Of a stretch of 64,000 bases of DNA, positions 1 through 13,738 are shown in pieces (position 1 is the stretch's first letter; the number at the start of each line of letters is the position of its first letter). Both the position numbers and the translations under genes were made by a program. This DNA comes from Auricularia sp. M13 (lineage: Eukaryota > Basidiomycota > Agaricomycetes > Auriculariales > Auriculariaceae), in NCBI GenBank assembly GCA_037042915.1, contig CM073193.1, positions 7,750,001 through 7,814,000 of the forward strand. The letters run 5' to 3'. The notes under the pieces were generated by a model, which searched no databases, had not been told where the DNA came from, and worked only from the letters and a program-made list of their open reading frames with translations.

Positions 1-829
1 AGAGAGGAAGTGACCGCTGCTGTGACTGGCACAGCAGTGAGTCGCCGAGTCGTGGCATCTGCATCAGTGGCAAATGGAGTACCAGTTGAAGAAGCTCTCA
101 CCGGGCTATAGTATTGCCAGGCCATGGTTCGTATCCTCGCGTGGACGAATGTCATGTACCCCGACGTTGAAACCGATGGTCACGAGTGCCAGATGCTGCT
201 CTAGATTCCAGACCATACGCAGTGTGTTGTGGATGATACGCCATGATATTCTCGAGGAGCGGCCGCTCAGATTACGAGTAAAAGACCCAGCCACGTGTTA
301 GAAAATCGCGCATTACGCTTCCGAAGCGTTCTACTGTGGGGTCCACGAAAGTGTCGATATGGTAACAAGAAGACCAGCCAGAAAGCCCAGAGAATCCCAA
401 TAATTAGACCAAGCACATTGCAGCAATTGGAGACCCCGACCGTGGCTGCCAGACATAATTGAGCACGCCGCAGAAATTGCACAGTCGACCTGGCACGATT
501 TGGAACTGTGACGAGGCATGCTCTAATTCGGGAGACCTGGTGCACATAAAGTCCAAATCACGGTCCAAGAATGAAACCATGTTACTGCTGTAAGCCCACA
601 TCGAGTTGGCAAATGGCAATACAGACCAATGAATCCTGATCAACGTGAAGAGCAGAGGACACCGCATCGCTATATGTGCTCGCTGGTATAGCATTACTGT
701 GTTCAATATATCCCGAGCACGCGCTTCATGCCCACTTATTTCGGCACGCGATGGTTGACTCGGAGGACGGGAAGAGTGTCGGAGAAACACGCTGAGTTTC
801 GGGACCATTTACTCGTTCTCAACCGCACC
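1..829. other. Intergenic, no gene recognised
   Basis: Open frames here are short, lack family motifs and show no consistent exon/intron structure on either strand. It probably contains the promoter of the Mis12 gene that follows; I see no clear TATA element. Confidence 0.4.
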
Positions 830-1856
830 ATGTCGAACTCTGGAACAGGCCGTCTTGTCACCGAACTTTGGGCTTTCCGCCTGAGCTCTTGCTGGACGAT
901 ATGATAAATGTCATGCATGACTCGATTGACCAGGCTCTGAATGCCGTCTTTACTCTCTTGAATGAATGGGTGGCCGACAAGGAACGCGCTGCTGGTGGGA
1001 GACGCGACGATGAGCTCAGACTTGAGATTGACCAGGTGTGTACTGCCTTGGCTCATTTAATACACGCGTAAATTGGAATCCAGGGCATCATAGCGTTTCA
1101 AACGCTGCTCGAAAAACATGTGGATCTTGCCGCCGACCTTTTCGAAGTCTGGGCGCTGCGCAATACCTTCGTGCTTGACCCCAAGGATAACGATGAGAAC
1201 GTAGCTAAGCGTGTTGTTGTCCCCCATCATGCTGGGCTGGACCTCGACACACCAGCTGGCACCGAAAGTCGACAATGGGCTGAACTCGACGTGTTGCGCC
1301 GGCGGATTCAAAATGTGTGTGCACTCCGTACACACGATCATGCAAATACTGACATGAAGAGCAGCAACGCAGATTGCGTGTCTTACTCAAAGCCGGTGTG
1401 GCTGCCAGCGCCGCCGAAGCCGAGCGCGCCAGACGACGACATGCGCAATTATCTTTCCTGCAGTATCTGGTTGATGATCCGAATTTGGACAAACGTATGT
1501 TGACCGCACTTGCCCTACGGTTGAAATGCTTATCCATTTTCATTCTAGTTCCTTCCGATATTGCCCAGCTTCTGTCGTCGTTGCATACTCTTCCCAGCAC
1601 AGAACAATCTCTTCAGACCGCTCAACAGGTGGCCGGTGGGCCGCGTGCTTGGGAGGCTTCCAAAGCCGGCTACGTCCAATGGGCCGTCAACAAGGTGCTT
1701 GAGCGTACACGCGCTGGCGAAGAAGGCGTCGCGACAGCTCTTGAACGCGCTGAACGGACTGCGAGCCGGTCGGAAATGGCGGAAGCGCTCGAAGTCACGA
1801 CTGGGAAATCCGTGCAGGCCGGCCGTCATCCACATGATGATCTTATGGAGGAATGA
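830..1856 (+). CDS. MIS12: Mis12/Mtw1 family kinetochore subunit (one frame break near the start)
   Basis: Encodes a Mis12/Mtw1-like protein, a subunit of the MIND/Mis12 complex that links the inner centromere to the Ndc80 microtubule-binding complex. The diagnostic N-terminal block GFPPELLLDDMINVMHDSID lies just after the start and is followed by the conserved FQTLLEKHVDLAADLFEVW segment. Four exons with GT..AG introns at 1036-1083, 1315-1372 and 1495-1548 give about 288 residues, a normal size; the tail is helical and Glu/Arg/Ala-rich. I chose the ATG at 830 because its frame reads MSNSGTGRLVTEL, which leads straight into the conserved block. The two are out of frame by one base at the T run 867-869, where one extra T would restore E-L-L-G-F. 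The rest is clean, so an assembly error is more likely than decay. Family assignment is from motif recognition only. Confidence 0.82.
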
Positions 1857-2132
1857 GCAGACGTCGTTGTAGCTATGAACCGACTGTAAATCGTTCTTCT
1901 GTTGTGTGTACTGTACGTGCGTGACTATAACACCCGATAGCGACCCGCAAAGTCAGTCCGTAGTCAGGGATCACGGCATTAGAAGCTTGGAACATTACTG
2001 GTGTCTGGATGAAGATCCCGAATTCCAGCTTCACAAGCGATGATCACCTGTTTGGGTTCAATGCAATCAGGCCGCAGCACCTTCAAGTTCTCTTTCTCCT
2101 GAGGCCTCACACACCTGTCTTGTGCATTGCCC

Positions 2133-4318
2133 ATGCTGTCGGCCCTGGACGCATTGGTTAGCGCGTCGTTGCTCTTGGCTGCTGGCCTGCTCTGGTCGCG
2201 CCAGGCAGGCAGATCAAGCTTGCCCCTGCCTCCCGGACCACCGCGCCACTGGCTCCTGAGGAACCTGAAGGACATGCCACGAAACAAACCGTGGCTTACG
2301 TTCCAGAAATGGGCTTCGACGTATGGTAAAGCTGTTCTGCTTCGCGGAGGCTGGCTGCTTGCTCACTGTGCAAACGAACAGGTCCGATAATGTCCCTCAG
2401 CCTGCCAGGCGGCAAGACCATTGTGGTGCTCAATACACTCGAGACCATCAACGACTTGCTCGACAAGAAAAGTGCCACCTACTCTGATCGGCCTACTAGC
2501 GTTATGTGCGAGCTCATGGGGTTTGATTCTGTATGTCTTTCAAATTCCTCATTGTCCGCGCTGCCCACATGAACCGGCCCAGACCCTCCTCCTGCAACAA
2601 GATGGTCCTGAACTACGCCGGTACCGCAGAATGTGCAGAATCGCACTCGGACCCTCCGCTGCAGAACGCTACCGACCTATACAGAAGGAAACCGTTGCGC
2701 GCTTCGTCAAGACTATGACTGAGCATTATGCGCAAGTTCCCCAGGGAGATGACTTCTTTCTCGGGGAGTTGAGGCTTGCAGCCGTGCGCTCCATTATGGG
2801 GATTGTGTATGGCGTCGATGTCGATAACGCGAATCATCACGTGCGTATGACACCTGTCAGTGACTGACTATATGCTTCTAACTTTATCTCTTCTCCACGA
2901 AGCATGTAACGAACGCGGAGGAGGCGGCAGAATATCTCAAAGCGGCCCTGCAACCCGGTCGGTACCTCGTAGACACCTTGAAATTCTGTGCGTGGCACTT
3001 GGGATCGAACGATTGCCATTGACGGCGATCGAGCAGTGCGCTACATCCCAGCATGGTTTCCCGGCGCGTCATTTCAGCGTGATGCGCGGCTTGGCAGTGA
3101 GGCAAGGGAAAGGATGCAGAATGTGCCGTTTCAGCAGGTTGTCGACGAAATGGTAAGCGCATGAAAGCCCGCATAGAAACCTATTCTCAGCAACTATTCA
3201 GGCAGCTGGGACGGCACCGCCGTCTTTCGTTTCGATGCTTTTGGAAAGGCTGGACGACCCGAATGTGGCTGAGGGCGACAAATATGATCCCTGGGCCGTC
3301 AAAAACATCGCAAGGGGAATGTACAACGGTGCGCATAAACTTGTTAGACCTTGCACGGGTATCGCCCTTAAACCGTCTCTTATCCACAATTTCCTCTTTG
3401 AAGCCGGAGTTGACACGGTGCGTTGGGCACTGAACCAATCTGGGCGATCTAAATGGGAATGTAGACGAACTCGACGCTGCGAAGCTTTGTCGCAGCAATG
3501 ATGCTGCACCCAGAGGTACAGGGAAAGGCTCAGGCTGAGCTTGACTTGGTAGATGGGAACATCCCGACTTCCTGGGATACAGGACAAGGACCGCCTTCCA
3601 TATGTCAATGCGATTATCAAGGAGATAGTACGGTGGCAACCGCCGATACCATTCGGTGAGAGGCTGCCTCAGACGACGCTATTCAGTGCTGATGAACCAG
3701 GCCTACCACATCGCACAACTGGAGAGGACGACATATACAAGGGTAGGGAAAGACTATTGTTGCGTATGAAGACGGCGCTAACCCGCTCGCTGTGGCAGGT
3801 TTCTTAATCCCCAAACATGCAACTGTCATCGCAAATATCTGGTGCGTGAGATCATTTTCTTGCAGTGTCTACACCCATTCGTTGACGACTATCACAAATG
3901 GTCCAGGAACGTACTTTACTCTGGGAATGCCGATGAGCACCTCGACCAGTTCGACCCTGCCCGGTTCCTGGACCCGTCTCAAAACGCGCCTGACCCCACG
4001 GCTGTATTCGGCTTCGGAAGAAGGTAAGACTGTCACTCTTCTCATCTACCGATCATCCGTCTCATGGCGTGCCAAGGATATGTGTCGGGCAACTGGTGGC
4101 GGAGAACATGTTGTTCTTGATGGTGGCGTCGATGTTGTCGGCGTTCACGATCCTGCCTCCGCTCGAAGATCCAGAGAAACAGAAGATAGAGTGGGACGGG
4201 ACAATGACCAAGTAAGCCTGACCTCTGCAACGTGAACATCCCACTGTGGTAACACGGATTCCATAGCCTGCCTTTGCCGTTCCGGTGTCGATTTGTGCCT
4301 CGAACGGGAGTGCCCTAG
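2133..4318 (+). CDS. Cytochrome P450, O-methylsterigmatocystin oxidoreductase-like (one frame break)
   Basis: Membrane-anchored fungal P450 monooxygenase; substrate unknown. The N-terminal hydrophobic anchor is followed by the proline hinge [12 protein letters not shown]. Further on come an I-helix AGVDT, a K-helix ExxR (KEIVRW), FDPARFLDP and the haem loop FGFGRR split by an intron from (I)CVGQL, which supplies the Cys ligand. It ends LPLPFRCRFVPRTGVP. About a dozen short GT..AG introns can be placed, for example after STYG, GFDS and YNG and inside the haem loop. Intron placement and sequence closely match the paralogue at 22.7 kb. The coding frame breaks once: comparison with the paralogue shows one extra A in the run at 3558-3559, before TSRLPGIQDKDRLPY. 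This could be a recent pseudogene or an assembly error. ATG 2133 is preferred because it directly precedes the anchor. Confidence 0.85.
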
Positions 4319-4764
4319 CTGTTGGATTCTCAGACATACCGAGCTTATAGCTACTCGTAGTCGTCATCTTGCCGTTGCATAATCAGGAATTTGGATTGTA
4401 CGATGTCAGGTTAAGCAGCATCGGCCGCCGCAGTTACAGAAGGAGGCATATCCATTTGATTCAAGGCATATCTCTCATTAAACATCGGCATAACTGATAA
4501 ACATGGGTATACTTAGTAAACGGCGCAAAGGTAAGACTGGATTTGCCAGCTCACATGTAGCACTCACGCACACGCAAAATTTTCGGAGAACCCCTCAAGG
4601 ATACCAATCATGGTTTCCATTCGTATTATAGATGATTATGAACTGGTTTCATCCTCGCAGGATGTGTTCAAGCAGTTCGGTGCCGTGAAAGTGGATGCGC
4701 GCGGTTCAAGTCAGCCTCGGCTATTTGCGGCGCTCCAAACGCGTCTTGCCTGCACACCGCGACG

Positions 4765-7700
4765 ATGTCTGGCAAGCGGGACTTGTCTGGCTACAACTAT
4801 GGGGCCATATCGTCTCTCGTACTTACCGCCGACCGCTCTGCGCTGCCGCGGCGCGACAAGGAGCCCGACGGCGCGCCAGAGACTCTCGTTGGCCGCATCG
4901 ACCCCAAGCAGATGGGCTCGCGCGCCTTCAGGGAGGCTGCCCCGGACGTCCAAAAGAAAAGGCAGCGCGCTGCTGGAGATCCAGACAGGCCGCGCAAAAA
5001 GGCCGACACGGGCGCCGTAGGCTTTGGCTTCACCGACATTATCGAGGCTACCGAGGACGTCGAGGGCCTCGTGTACCGTCCACGTACTGCGGAGACTCGC
5101 GAAGTCTACACCATGATCCTTTCCTCGGTACAGTCTGCGCTTGGAGACCAGGCCCAGGATATCGTTCGCAGCGCGACGGACACCGTTCTTGAAACTCTGA
5201 AAACGGAGTCACTCAAGGACTTCGACAAGAAGAAGGAGATAGAGCTCATTCTTGGTCCGCTCTCGAACGAAGTCTTCTCCCAGCTGGTGTCTCTGTCCAA
5301 GAAAATCACCGACTATGGTGACGAGGAGGCTGCTACTGCCGACCCGGACCTTGAACGGAAGGACGCCGAAATCGATGACGACGTGGGCGTTGCCGTCGTT
5401 TTCGATAAAGATGAGGACGAAGACGACGATGAAGAGGGTGGCTTCGAAATCCGCGAAGATTCGGACGAGGAGGAAGAGCCAGAGGGCATTGAGTTGCCCG
5501 GCGACGAGCCAGCTGGCGAGGACCAGCTCGTCGTGGGCGGCGCTGGCAGGTCGGCTGGAAAGGCCAAAGGAGACCAAGACAAGGTCTCCCCACACGAGAT
5601 CGACGGTTTTTGGCTGCAACGACTTGTCTCGACCGCCTACCCCGACGCGCAGACCGCGACGGAAAAGACGACCGAGGCCCTCACCATCCTCGGCTCCGAG
5701 GCCAACCTGCGTGACGCCGAGAACGCACTCATGGACCTCTTTGACTGGAGCAACCACGAGATTGTCGCTAAACTCGTCAAAAATCGCGATGTCATCGTGT
5801 GGTGCACCAAGCTAGCCCGCAGTGACGCCGATGAGCGCGTCAACGTTGAAGTCGCTATGCGCGAGAAGGGCGTCGGCTGGATCCTCAGGGAGCTCAGAGG
5901 CGATCGCACCAAGGCGGCCGCTGGTGATGCCATGGACCTCGACGTGAAGCCCGATGTGCCCAAGACTGCGACCATTGCACCAGGCTCGACGGTGCAGCCT
6001 CGCGCCATGGTTGACCTTGAAGCCATGGCCTTCTCTCAAGGCGGCCATCTCATGGCCAACAAGAAGGTCAAGCTGCCGGAAGGCTCGTTCAAACGTTCGA
6101 AGAAAGGATACGAGGAGATCCACGTCCCAGAGCCGAAGCGCAATGTCGACGCGCGCAACCTCATCCCCATCACCGAACTGCCTGCTTGGATGCAGGAAGC
6201 TTTCCCCGGCGCGAAGCACCTCAACCCAGTGCAGAGCAAGGTCTATCCTATGGCCTATGGCACCGACGAGCCGCTTCTACTTTGTGCACCTACTGGCGCT
6301 GGAAAGGTAAGTCATCAATGTTTTATATTACGATCAAACTGACGAAGCGTTCAGACGAATGTTGCTATGTTGACCATCCTGAATGAGCTTTCCAAGGTCC
6401 GAGATGATGAGACTGGGACTTTCGATCTCGACGCGTTCAAGGTCGTTTACGTCGCACCGATGAAAGCGCTCGTCCAGGAGATGGTCGGCTCGTTTGGCAA
6501 ACGCCTCGAGCCTACGGCGTCAAAGTTGGCGAGCTTACGGGCGACCATCAGCTCACGAAAGCACAGATTGCGGAGACGCAGATGATCGTTACTACACCCG
6601 AGAAGTGGGATGTCATCACCCGCAAGAGCACCGACACGAGCTACACCAACCTCGTCCGGCTTATTATCATTGACGAGATTCATCTACTACACGATGAGCG
6701 CGGTCCCGTGCTCGAGGCGCTCGTCGCGAGGACGATTCGGCGCACGGAGCAGACTGGCGCCTATGTGCGGCTGGTTGGTCTGTCCGCAACGCTGCCGAAC
6801 TACCAGGACGTTGCGCGGTTCCTGCGCGTGGACGAGAAGAAGGGTCTCTTCTACTTTGAGGCATCCGTACGGCCATGCCCTCTACGCCAGCAGTTCATCG
6901 GCGTGACGGAGAAGAAGGCGATCAAGCGGTATCAAGTGATGAACGAGGTGTGTTACGAGAAAGTGCTCGACCAGGCGGGCAAGAACCAGACACTCGTTTT
7001 CGTACACTCGCGCAAGGAGACGGCTAAGACGGCGCGGTTCGTGCGCGATATGGCCGTCGACAAGGGCACTATCACTCAGTTCGTCAAGCCCGACTCAGCC
7101 ACGCGCGAGATTCTCGCGGACGAGGTTGGTGCGGTACAGGACCCCCACTTGCGCGACCTGCTACCATTCGGATTCGCCATCCATCACGCCGGCATGCGTC
7201 GCGAGGACCGCGCACTCGTCGAGGACCTGTTCACCGCTGGACACATTCAGGTGCTTGTGTGCACTGCGACACTTGCGTGGGGTGTCAACTTGCCCGCACA
7301 CACCGTCATCATCAAGGGCACGCAGATCTACAACCCGGAGAAAGGTCGCTGGACGGAGCTGTCGAGTCAAGACGTGCTGCAAATGCTCGGTCGTGCGGGT
7401 CGCCCGCAGTTCGATACGTTCGGCGAGGGCATCATCATCACCAACCATTCCGAGCTGCAGTACTATCTCTCGCTGATGAACCAGCAACTGCCCATCGAGA
7501 GCCAGTTTGTCGCTAAGCTCGCCGATAACCTGAACGCCGAGATTGTCATGGGCAACGTGCGCAATCGTGACGAGGCGGTCCAGTGGCTCGGGTACACGTA
7601 TCTGTAAGTCTGAGTGCTCATGTTGTCGTGTTTTCCTCACATTATTTTCAGCTATGTTCGTATGCTGCGTACTCCGGCGCTTTACAGCGTTGGTGTAGAC

Positions 7701-10700
7701 TATCTCGACGACGACCCGTACCTTGTGCAGAAACGTGCTGATATCGTGCACTCTGCGGCGGCAATGCTTGAGAAGTGTCAGCTGATCAAGTATGAGCGCG
7801 CCTCGGGGCGTTTTCTCTCGACTGAGCTCGGCCGCATCGCATCGCATTACTACGTGACGTACAACTCGATGTCGGTGTACAACCAGCACTTGCGGCCAAC
7901 GATGAACTTGATCGAGCTCTTCCGTGTCTTCGCTCTCTCGAACGAATTCAAATTGATACCTGTTCGCCAGGATGTGAGTCAACATTCTTCGTGTTCTCTA
8001 GGCTACTTACCGATAGGGTTAGGAAAAACTCGAACTTGCCAAGCTGCTCGAGCGAGTGCCCATCCCGGTCAAGGAGAGCGTCGAGGATCCTATCGCGAAA
8101 ATCAATGTGTTACTCCAGGCCTACATTTCACAGCTTAAGCTGGAAGGTCTGTCGTTGAGGTACGACTTTGTTTCGTACTGATTGTTAAGCAGGTTTCGCA
8201 CTTGTCGCCGACATGGTTTACGTTCAGCAGTCGGCTGGCCGGTAAGCTGCTCACCCCCTTCAACATCTCTAACTAATAAATCATGCTCAGCATTTTGCGG
8301 GCTATGTTCGAGATCTGCCTGAAGCGTGGCTGGGCTGTTCCTGCGCGAGCTGCTTTAGACTTGTGCAAGATGGTTGAGAAGCGGATGTGAGTAGAGTCGT
8401 TGTGGTTTTTAGTCAGTTTGGTGCCAAACCGACTAAACTCTTCAGGTGGGGATCAATGACGCCGCTTCGCCAGTTCCGCAACGTCCCCGCTGACGTTATT
8501 CGTCGCGCCGAAGCGAAACAATTTGTGAGTATATGCCTTCAACTCTGCTGTTTCAAGCTGACAGGTGTTTATAGCCGTGGTACCGCTACTTTGATCTGGT
8601 ATGTTGTTCCCTGCGTCCAGTGACCTCACTAATCCTGTTTTGCAGCAACCACCTGAGATTGGCGAACTTCTGGGGATGCAGAACGCGGGCAAACTTGTGC
8701 ATCGACTGGTCCACAGCTTTCCCAAGCTTGAGTAAGTCTTATGCCTATACCTCTCGTTTTCATGGTCTAATGATATCGCCTAGATTGCAGGCTCATGTGC
8801 AGCCAATCACTCGCACCCTCCTTCGCATCGAGCTTACGATCACGCCCGACTTCCGCTGGGATGAGAAGATCCATCCCAGTGCGGAGACTTTCTGGATCAT
8901 CGTTGAGGACGTCGACGGTGAAATCATCTTATTCCACGACCAGTTCATTCTACGGCAGCGCTACGCAGAAGACGACCACAACGTCACCATCACTGTCCCT
9001 CTTTTCGAGCCGGTCCCGCCCAACTACTATATCTCAGTCATCTCGGATCGCTGGCTGCACGCGGAGACGCGTTTGCCCATCTCGTTCAAGCACCTACTCC
9101 TGCCGGAGAAGTTCCCGCAGCCAACGGCTCTTCTCGACCTACAGCAGTTGCCATTGTCGGCTCTTCACAACAAGGAGTTCGAGCGCATATACGAGTCTAC
9201 CATCCAGACATTCAACAAGATACAAACTCAGGTCTTCCAGGCTCTGTACACCACAGACGACAGCGTCTTCATAGGCGCCCCGACGGGTAGCGGGAAGACT
9301 ATCTGTGCGGAATTTGCCCTGATGCGCTTATGGAGCAAGAAGGATCCAGCGCGGGCTGTTTGCATCGAACCATACCAGGATATGGTTGAGATGCGTGTGG
9401 CAGAATGGCGGGCCAAGTTTGGCGATGTCCAAGGCGGCAAGGAGATAGTCAGCTTGACCGGCGAAACAAGCGCCGATCTGCGATTGCTGGAGAAGGGCGA
9501 TGTCATCGTTTGTACCCCTCAGCAGGTGCGTTCACTCGATCCCGACGTCGATATTTCTGACTTTTTTATCATAGTGGGACGTGTTATCTCGCCGTTGGAG
9601 CCAACGCAAGAACGTGCAGACCGTGGGTCTGCTCATTGCTGACGAGGTGCAGCTCATTGGCGGTGACATCGGTCCGACATATGAGGTCGTTCTATCCCGC
9701 ACGCGTTATGTCTCAGCACAGACAGAGATTAAGACTCGGATTGTTGCTTGCGGCGTGTCACTGGCTAATGCGCGTGATCTCGGCGAGTGGCTCGGCATAG
9801 CGTCCCACGAGATCTTCAATTTCCCACCCAGGTTCGTGGTTGCACTCACTTGGAGCCCAACCAACTAACTATGGCCGTATAGCGCTCGTCCCCTCGACAT
9901 GGATATTCATCTGCAAAGCTTCAACATCCCTCACTTCCCATCTCTGATGCTTGCCATGGCTAAACCGGCATACCTTGCGATTACCGAGCATTCGCCTACC
10001 AAGCCCGTCATTATCTTCGTACCCTCTCGCAAGCAGTGTCGGTTAACTGCTGCAGATATTCTCGTCTATTGCTTGGCCGATGGCGCGGAAGATAAATTCC
10101 TGAACATCGAGCTTGAGGACCTGCAGCCACATCTCGACCACATTTCCGAGACAGCTCTGGTCGATACTCTGAAGCATGGTGTGGGATACTACCATGAAGC
10201 ACTCAACAAGCAAGACAAGCGGATTGTCGAGCGTCTGTTTGAGTCTGGAGCTATACAAGTTCTTGTTGCATCGCGGGTGAGTACCGCACGCCCATCCTTG
10301 TTTTATTCATCAAACCTTTGTAACCAGGAAACCGCATGGAGCCTGCCGCTGTCCAGCTACATGGTGGTCATAATGGGCGTCCAGTATTTCGAGGGCCGTG
10401 AGCATCGTTACGTCGATTACCCTGTCACGGACGTGCTGCAAATGATGGGTCGCGCATGTCGGCCTGCCGTTGATGATCGTAGCCGATGCGTCCTCATGTG
10501 CCAGCAGACGCGCAAGGACTTCTACAAGAAGTTCTTGAACGAAGGGCTGCCGATTGAATCGCATTTGCCGACGCATATGCTTCACGATTACTTCCTTGCC
10601 GAAATCGCCGTAAAGACGATTGAAAATAAGCAAGATGCCATGGTTCGTCATTCTCTTTATTTCCGTTGGCTTGCTAATTTTCTGCTAGGACATTCTGACC

Positions 10701-12031
10701 TGGACGTACTTCTATCGCCGCATGACTCAAAATCCCAACTATTATAATCTGAGCAATGTCAGCCACCGCCATTTATCCGACCACCTTTCACAATTGGTCG
10801 AGGATACTCTCAGCGACCTCGTCAATTCGAAATGTATCACCATTGAGGACGAAATGGACGTTTCCCCGCTTAACCTTGGCATGATAGCAGCGTACTACAA
10901 CATCTCCTGTGAGTCAAGACTCTATAGTTACGGAGATACAGTGGTTGTTCTGACTCGCGTTTAGACGTCACTGTTGAAGTGTTCTCGCTATCACTGAAGG
11001 AGCGGACTAAGCTCAAGGGACTGCTCGAGATTGTGTCGTCCTCCGCCGAATTCGAGTCCATCCCAATTCGACGCCATGAGGATACATTGCTTCGCCGCAT
11101 CTACAATCGCGTTCCCGTCAAGCTCGACGACAAGAAGGTCAATTACGATTCTCCCGCGTTCAAGACCTTCCTCTTGTTGCAAGCGCACTTCTCGCGGTTA
11201 CAACTACCGCCGGATCTCGCTTCCGACCAGGTCCTCGTCCTCGACAAGGTCATCACCCTCCTTTCCGCATGTGTGGACGTTATGTCGTCCAACGCATTCC
11301 TTGGTGCCCTTGGCGCGATGGACCTGTCACAGATGTGTGTGCAGGCGATATGGGAGACGGATTCTCCGTTGAAACAGATTCCGCATTTCGAGGCCGACGT
11401 AAGTCCAGATGCTTCTTTGTAGGCTCAGTCGCTGACTATGTCTTGCAGACCATCGCTCGGTGCAAGAAAGCGAAGATAGAAACTGTCTACGATATCATGG
11501 AGATGGAGGACGACCAACGCAATGACCTCCTGCAGCTCGACCAAAGACAAATGTACGTCCTGACTTGTTCACCACGGTCGTCGATACTGACAGCGCATTA
11601 GGCGTGACGTCGCGGCCTTCGTGAACTCGTACCCCACTCTGGACGTAGTACCAGAGTTGCAGAAGGGCGATTACACGGCTGGGACGCCGATCGAGTTGAG
11701 AGTTACCTTGACTCGCGACGTTGACGAAGACGACGCGGACGACGAGCAGCTGGTCGTCGCGCCGTTCTACCCGAAACGCAAGATGGTCAACTGGTGGGTC
11801 GTGGTCGGCGATGCTCAGCGGCAGCTTCTGGCCATCAAGCGTGTCACCGTGAAACGCAGCCTCACCGTCAAGCTGGACGTGACACTCCTCAAGGGAGAGC
11901 ATTCGTTGCGGCTATACGTTATCTGCGACTCGTACAGCGGCGCGGACCACGACATATCTCTGGGCAATGTGTCTGTTGCAGAGGGCGCAGATAGCGACGA
12001 AGATATGGATAGCGCTTCGGACGACGAGTAG
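4765..12031 (+). CDS. BRR2: Pre-mRNA-splicing helicase BRR2 (U5 snRNP 200 kDa)
   Basis: Ski2-like ATPase of the U5 snRNP that unwinds U4/U6 during spliceosome activation in the nucleus. It starts [17 protein letters not shown], typical of BRR2, followed by an acidic region. The first helicase cassette shows Walker A APTGAGKT (about residue 510, split by the intron 6307-6354), [23 protein letters not shown] and MLGRAGRP, then a Sec63 unit. The second cassette has Walker A APTGSGKT but a degenerate DEVQLIGG box, the known signature of the regulatory C-terminal cassette. A second Sec63 unit ends in an acidic tail. About 15 introns of 33-60 bp give close to 2,160 residues, matching the family. 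One frame break lies at 6511-6512: a missing C in a C run after GKRLEP and before YGVKVGEL. For an essential single-copy gene this points to an assembly error. Confidence 0.95.
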
Positions 12032-12227
12032 ACAGGCTTTGCAAACTGCTGTGATTTCTCGAGCCTTGTATCTTTTGTTTATATGTAGCCTACCTTCCTA
12101 ACACGCTGTCCGCTCTGTTGCTGTATGAGCAGAGCACCGCACCCATCCTTCAAGCGACCAGAGCGATGGTCTAGCACGGAATTGTATTCGATACATGGCA
12201 ACAGATCACTTACATGAATTCCTTGAA
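12032..12227. other. Convergent 3' region between BRR2 and GPN2
   Basis: About 200 bp separate the stop codons of the two convergent genes. It should contain both polyadenylation regions. No further gene is seen. Confidence 0.5.
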
Positions 12228-13401
12228 TTACGAAGGCGCAGGGTTGCGTATGCGCACGCCCTTCGGGGCGGCAGGTTTACTACTATCTTGTGCTTGTGTT
12301 GATCGCAAGGCTTCACCCTCCCGCCTCCATTGCGCCTTTTCGTATTCATCATATTCAGCACGATGGTCGATCCACCGTTCTTGCACTGCGTGTACATCGG
12401 CACCTGTCCCTTGCAGAGGCCAGCCGCCGTGGTAAACATGGCGTATGCGTCGCCGTAGGCTGTCCCCTTGGGCGTGAAGACGTAGCCCGTCGCGCGATCT
12501 ATCACACGCGTCAAGTGCAACATGGACTCTTTATCCTGGTACTTCTTCAACTATGCGTCTCAGGATACTGACGCTTTACTCACTTCTACGGCGAGGGTTT
12601 CGAATCCGACAAGCGAATAGTCCTCGATGAGGGAACATATTCGTTCGTTCAGTTCTGCAAACCGCGGAGCAGATTGCTGCAGCGAATTCGAGAGATAGGA
12701 CAGGTCCTGCACTTCGGTGTAGAAGTCGAGATTGAATTCTGCGTGTTGAATATCTAGTCAGCCAGCTCGCGGACATCTTGTGAGGCCGACATGCATACCG
12801 AGGTCACCGTAACGCGAGACGAGATCCACCTTGGACAAAACGTTGATGTGCGGAAGTTCCAGCTGCATCATGGCACGCAGGGAGAGCAGGAGGACGGAGA
12901 CATAGTTGGCGGCGTTGGTCACATAGTGCGCGTCGCAGAGGTGGACTGCGCATAGCTGCAGAGATTACTTACTTGAATTACCAACAAGTCGCTCGCCCGA
13001 GCCACGCACCCGAAAGCCAATCTTGCCTAACCTACGCACGATATTGCGCAGACTGTCGTGGTTGGTGCTCAGCTCGACCTGGCCGGGGAGGTCGAAGACG
13101 ACGTAGGCGTCGCTGCCGAGCTGCACCAGGCGCTCCTCCAGCCAGTCGAAGTTGGCCTCCAGGTGCTCGAGGCAGTACAGCATGGCGCCGTTGGGACCCA
13201 GCCCGTGCGCGTCCATGGCGTCCTGGAGCGTGATGAGCTCGGAGATGTCCACGGCGCATGGGTACGGCAGCGAGTCGTTCGCAGGGTCCAGGTTGACAAT
13301 GGAGATGGGCGCTGCAGCGCGGAAAACAGTTGGTGCTTGCCATGTGCGTACGTGGATTTGCCGCTGCCAGGCGATCCGACGACAACCTCACCAAATGGCA
13401 T
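12228..13401 (-). CDS. GPN2: GPN-loop GTPase 2 (two frame breaks)
   Basis: Small cytosolic GTPase of the GPN family, which helps assemble and import RNA polymerases II and III. It starts MPFGEVVVGSPGSGKSTYAHG (P-loop GSPGSGKST), followed by VNLDPANDSLPYPCAVDISE, the GPN motif itself (HGLGPNGAMLYC), the Walker B-like FDLPGQVEL and the guanine-specificity segment LSKVDLVSRYGDL. The C-terminus reads ERWIDHRAEYDEYEKAQW. Introns follow GKIGFR, GDL and FETLAVE. The frame breaks twice, each by one missing base: near 13315 (before APISIVNLDP) and near 12418 (before PLQGTGADVHAVQERW). Both sides of each break are strongly conserved, so the protein is probably intact in the organism. It is convergent with BRR2. 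Confidence 0.88.
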
Positions 13402-13738
13402 GCTGACTTCGAGTATGTAGACGCGAGACAACGCGATCGAAGCTCCGACCGATTTGAGGCTTCCATTCGGATGAAGTGCAGTGCATACAGGAGATTGATG
13501 GAACGAAGCATGAAATACTATATGATGATGGGCGTGTTCGATACATGAGCGGGGGAGCTGTCCAATATTCTATGTAATTAGCGCGATACTACTGCTTGAG
13601 CTCTGCTCATCGCCATCCATCCGGCCCACGACGCCTCAAGGGCAGCGGCAGCCAAGGCGTAGAAGGCCGCCGTCGCAGCCCCTCGCCGTTGCCTGCGCTA
13701 AGCCCGACGCGTCGTATTCGCGACAGTCTGAAACGCGC

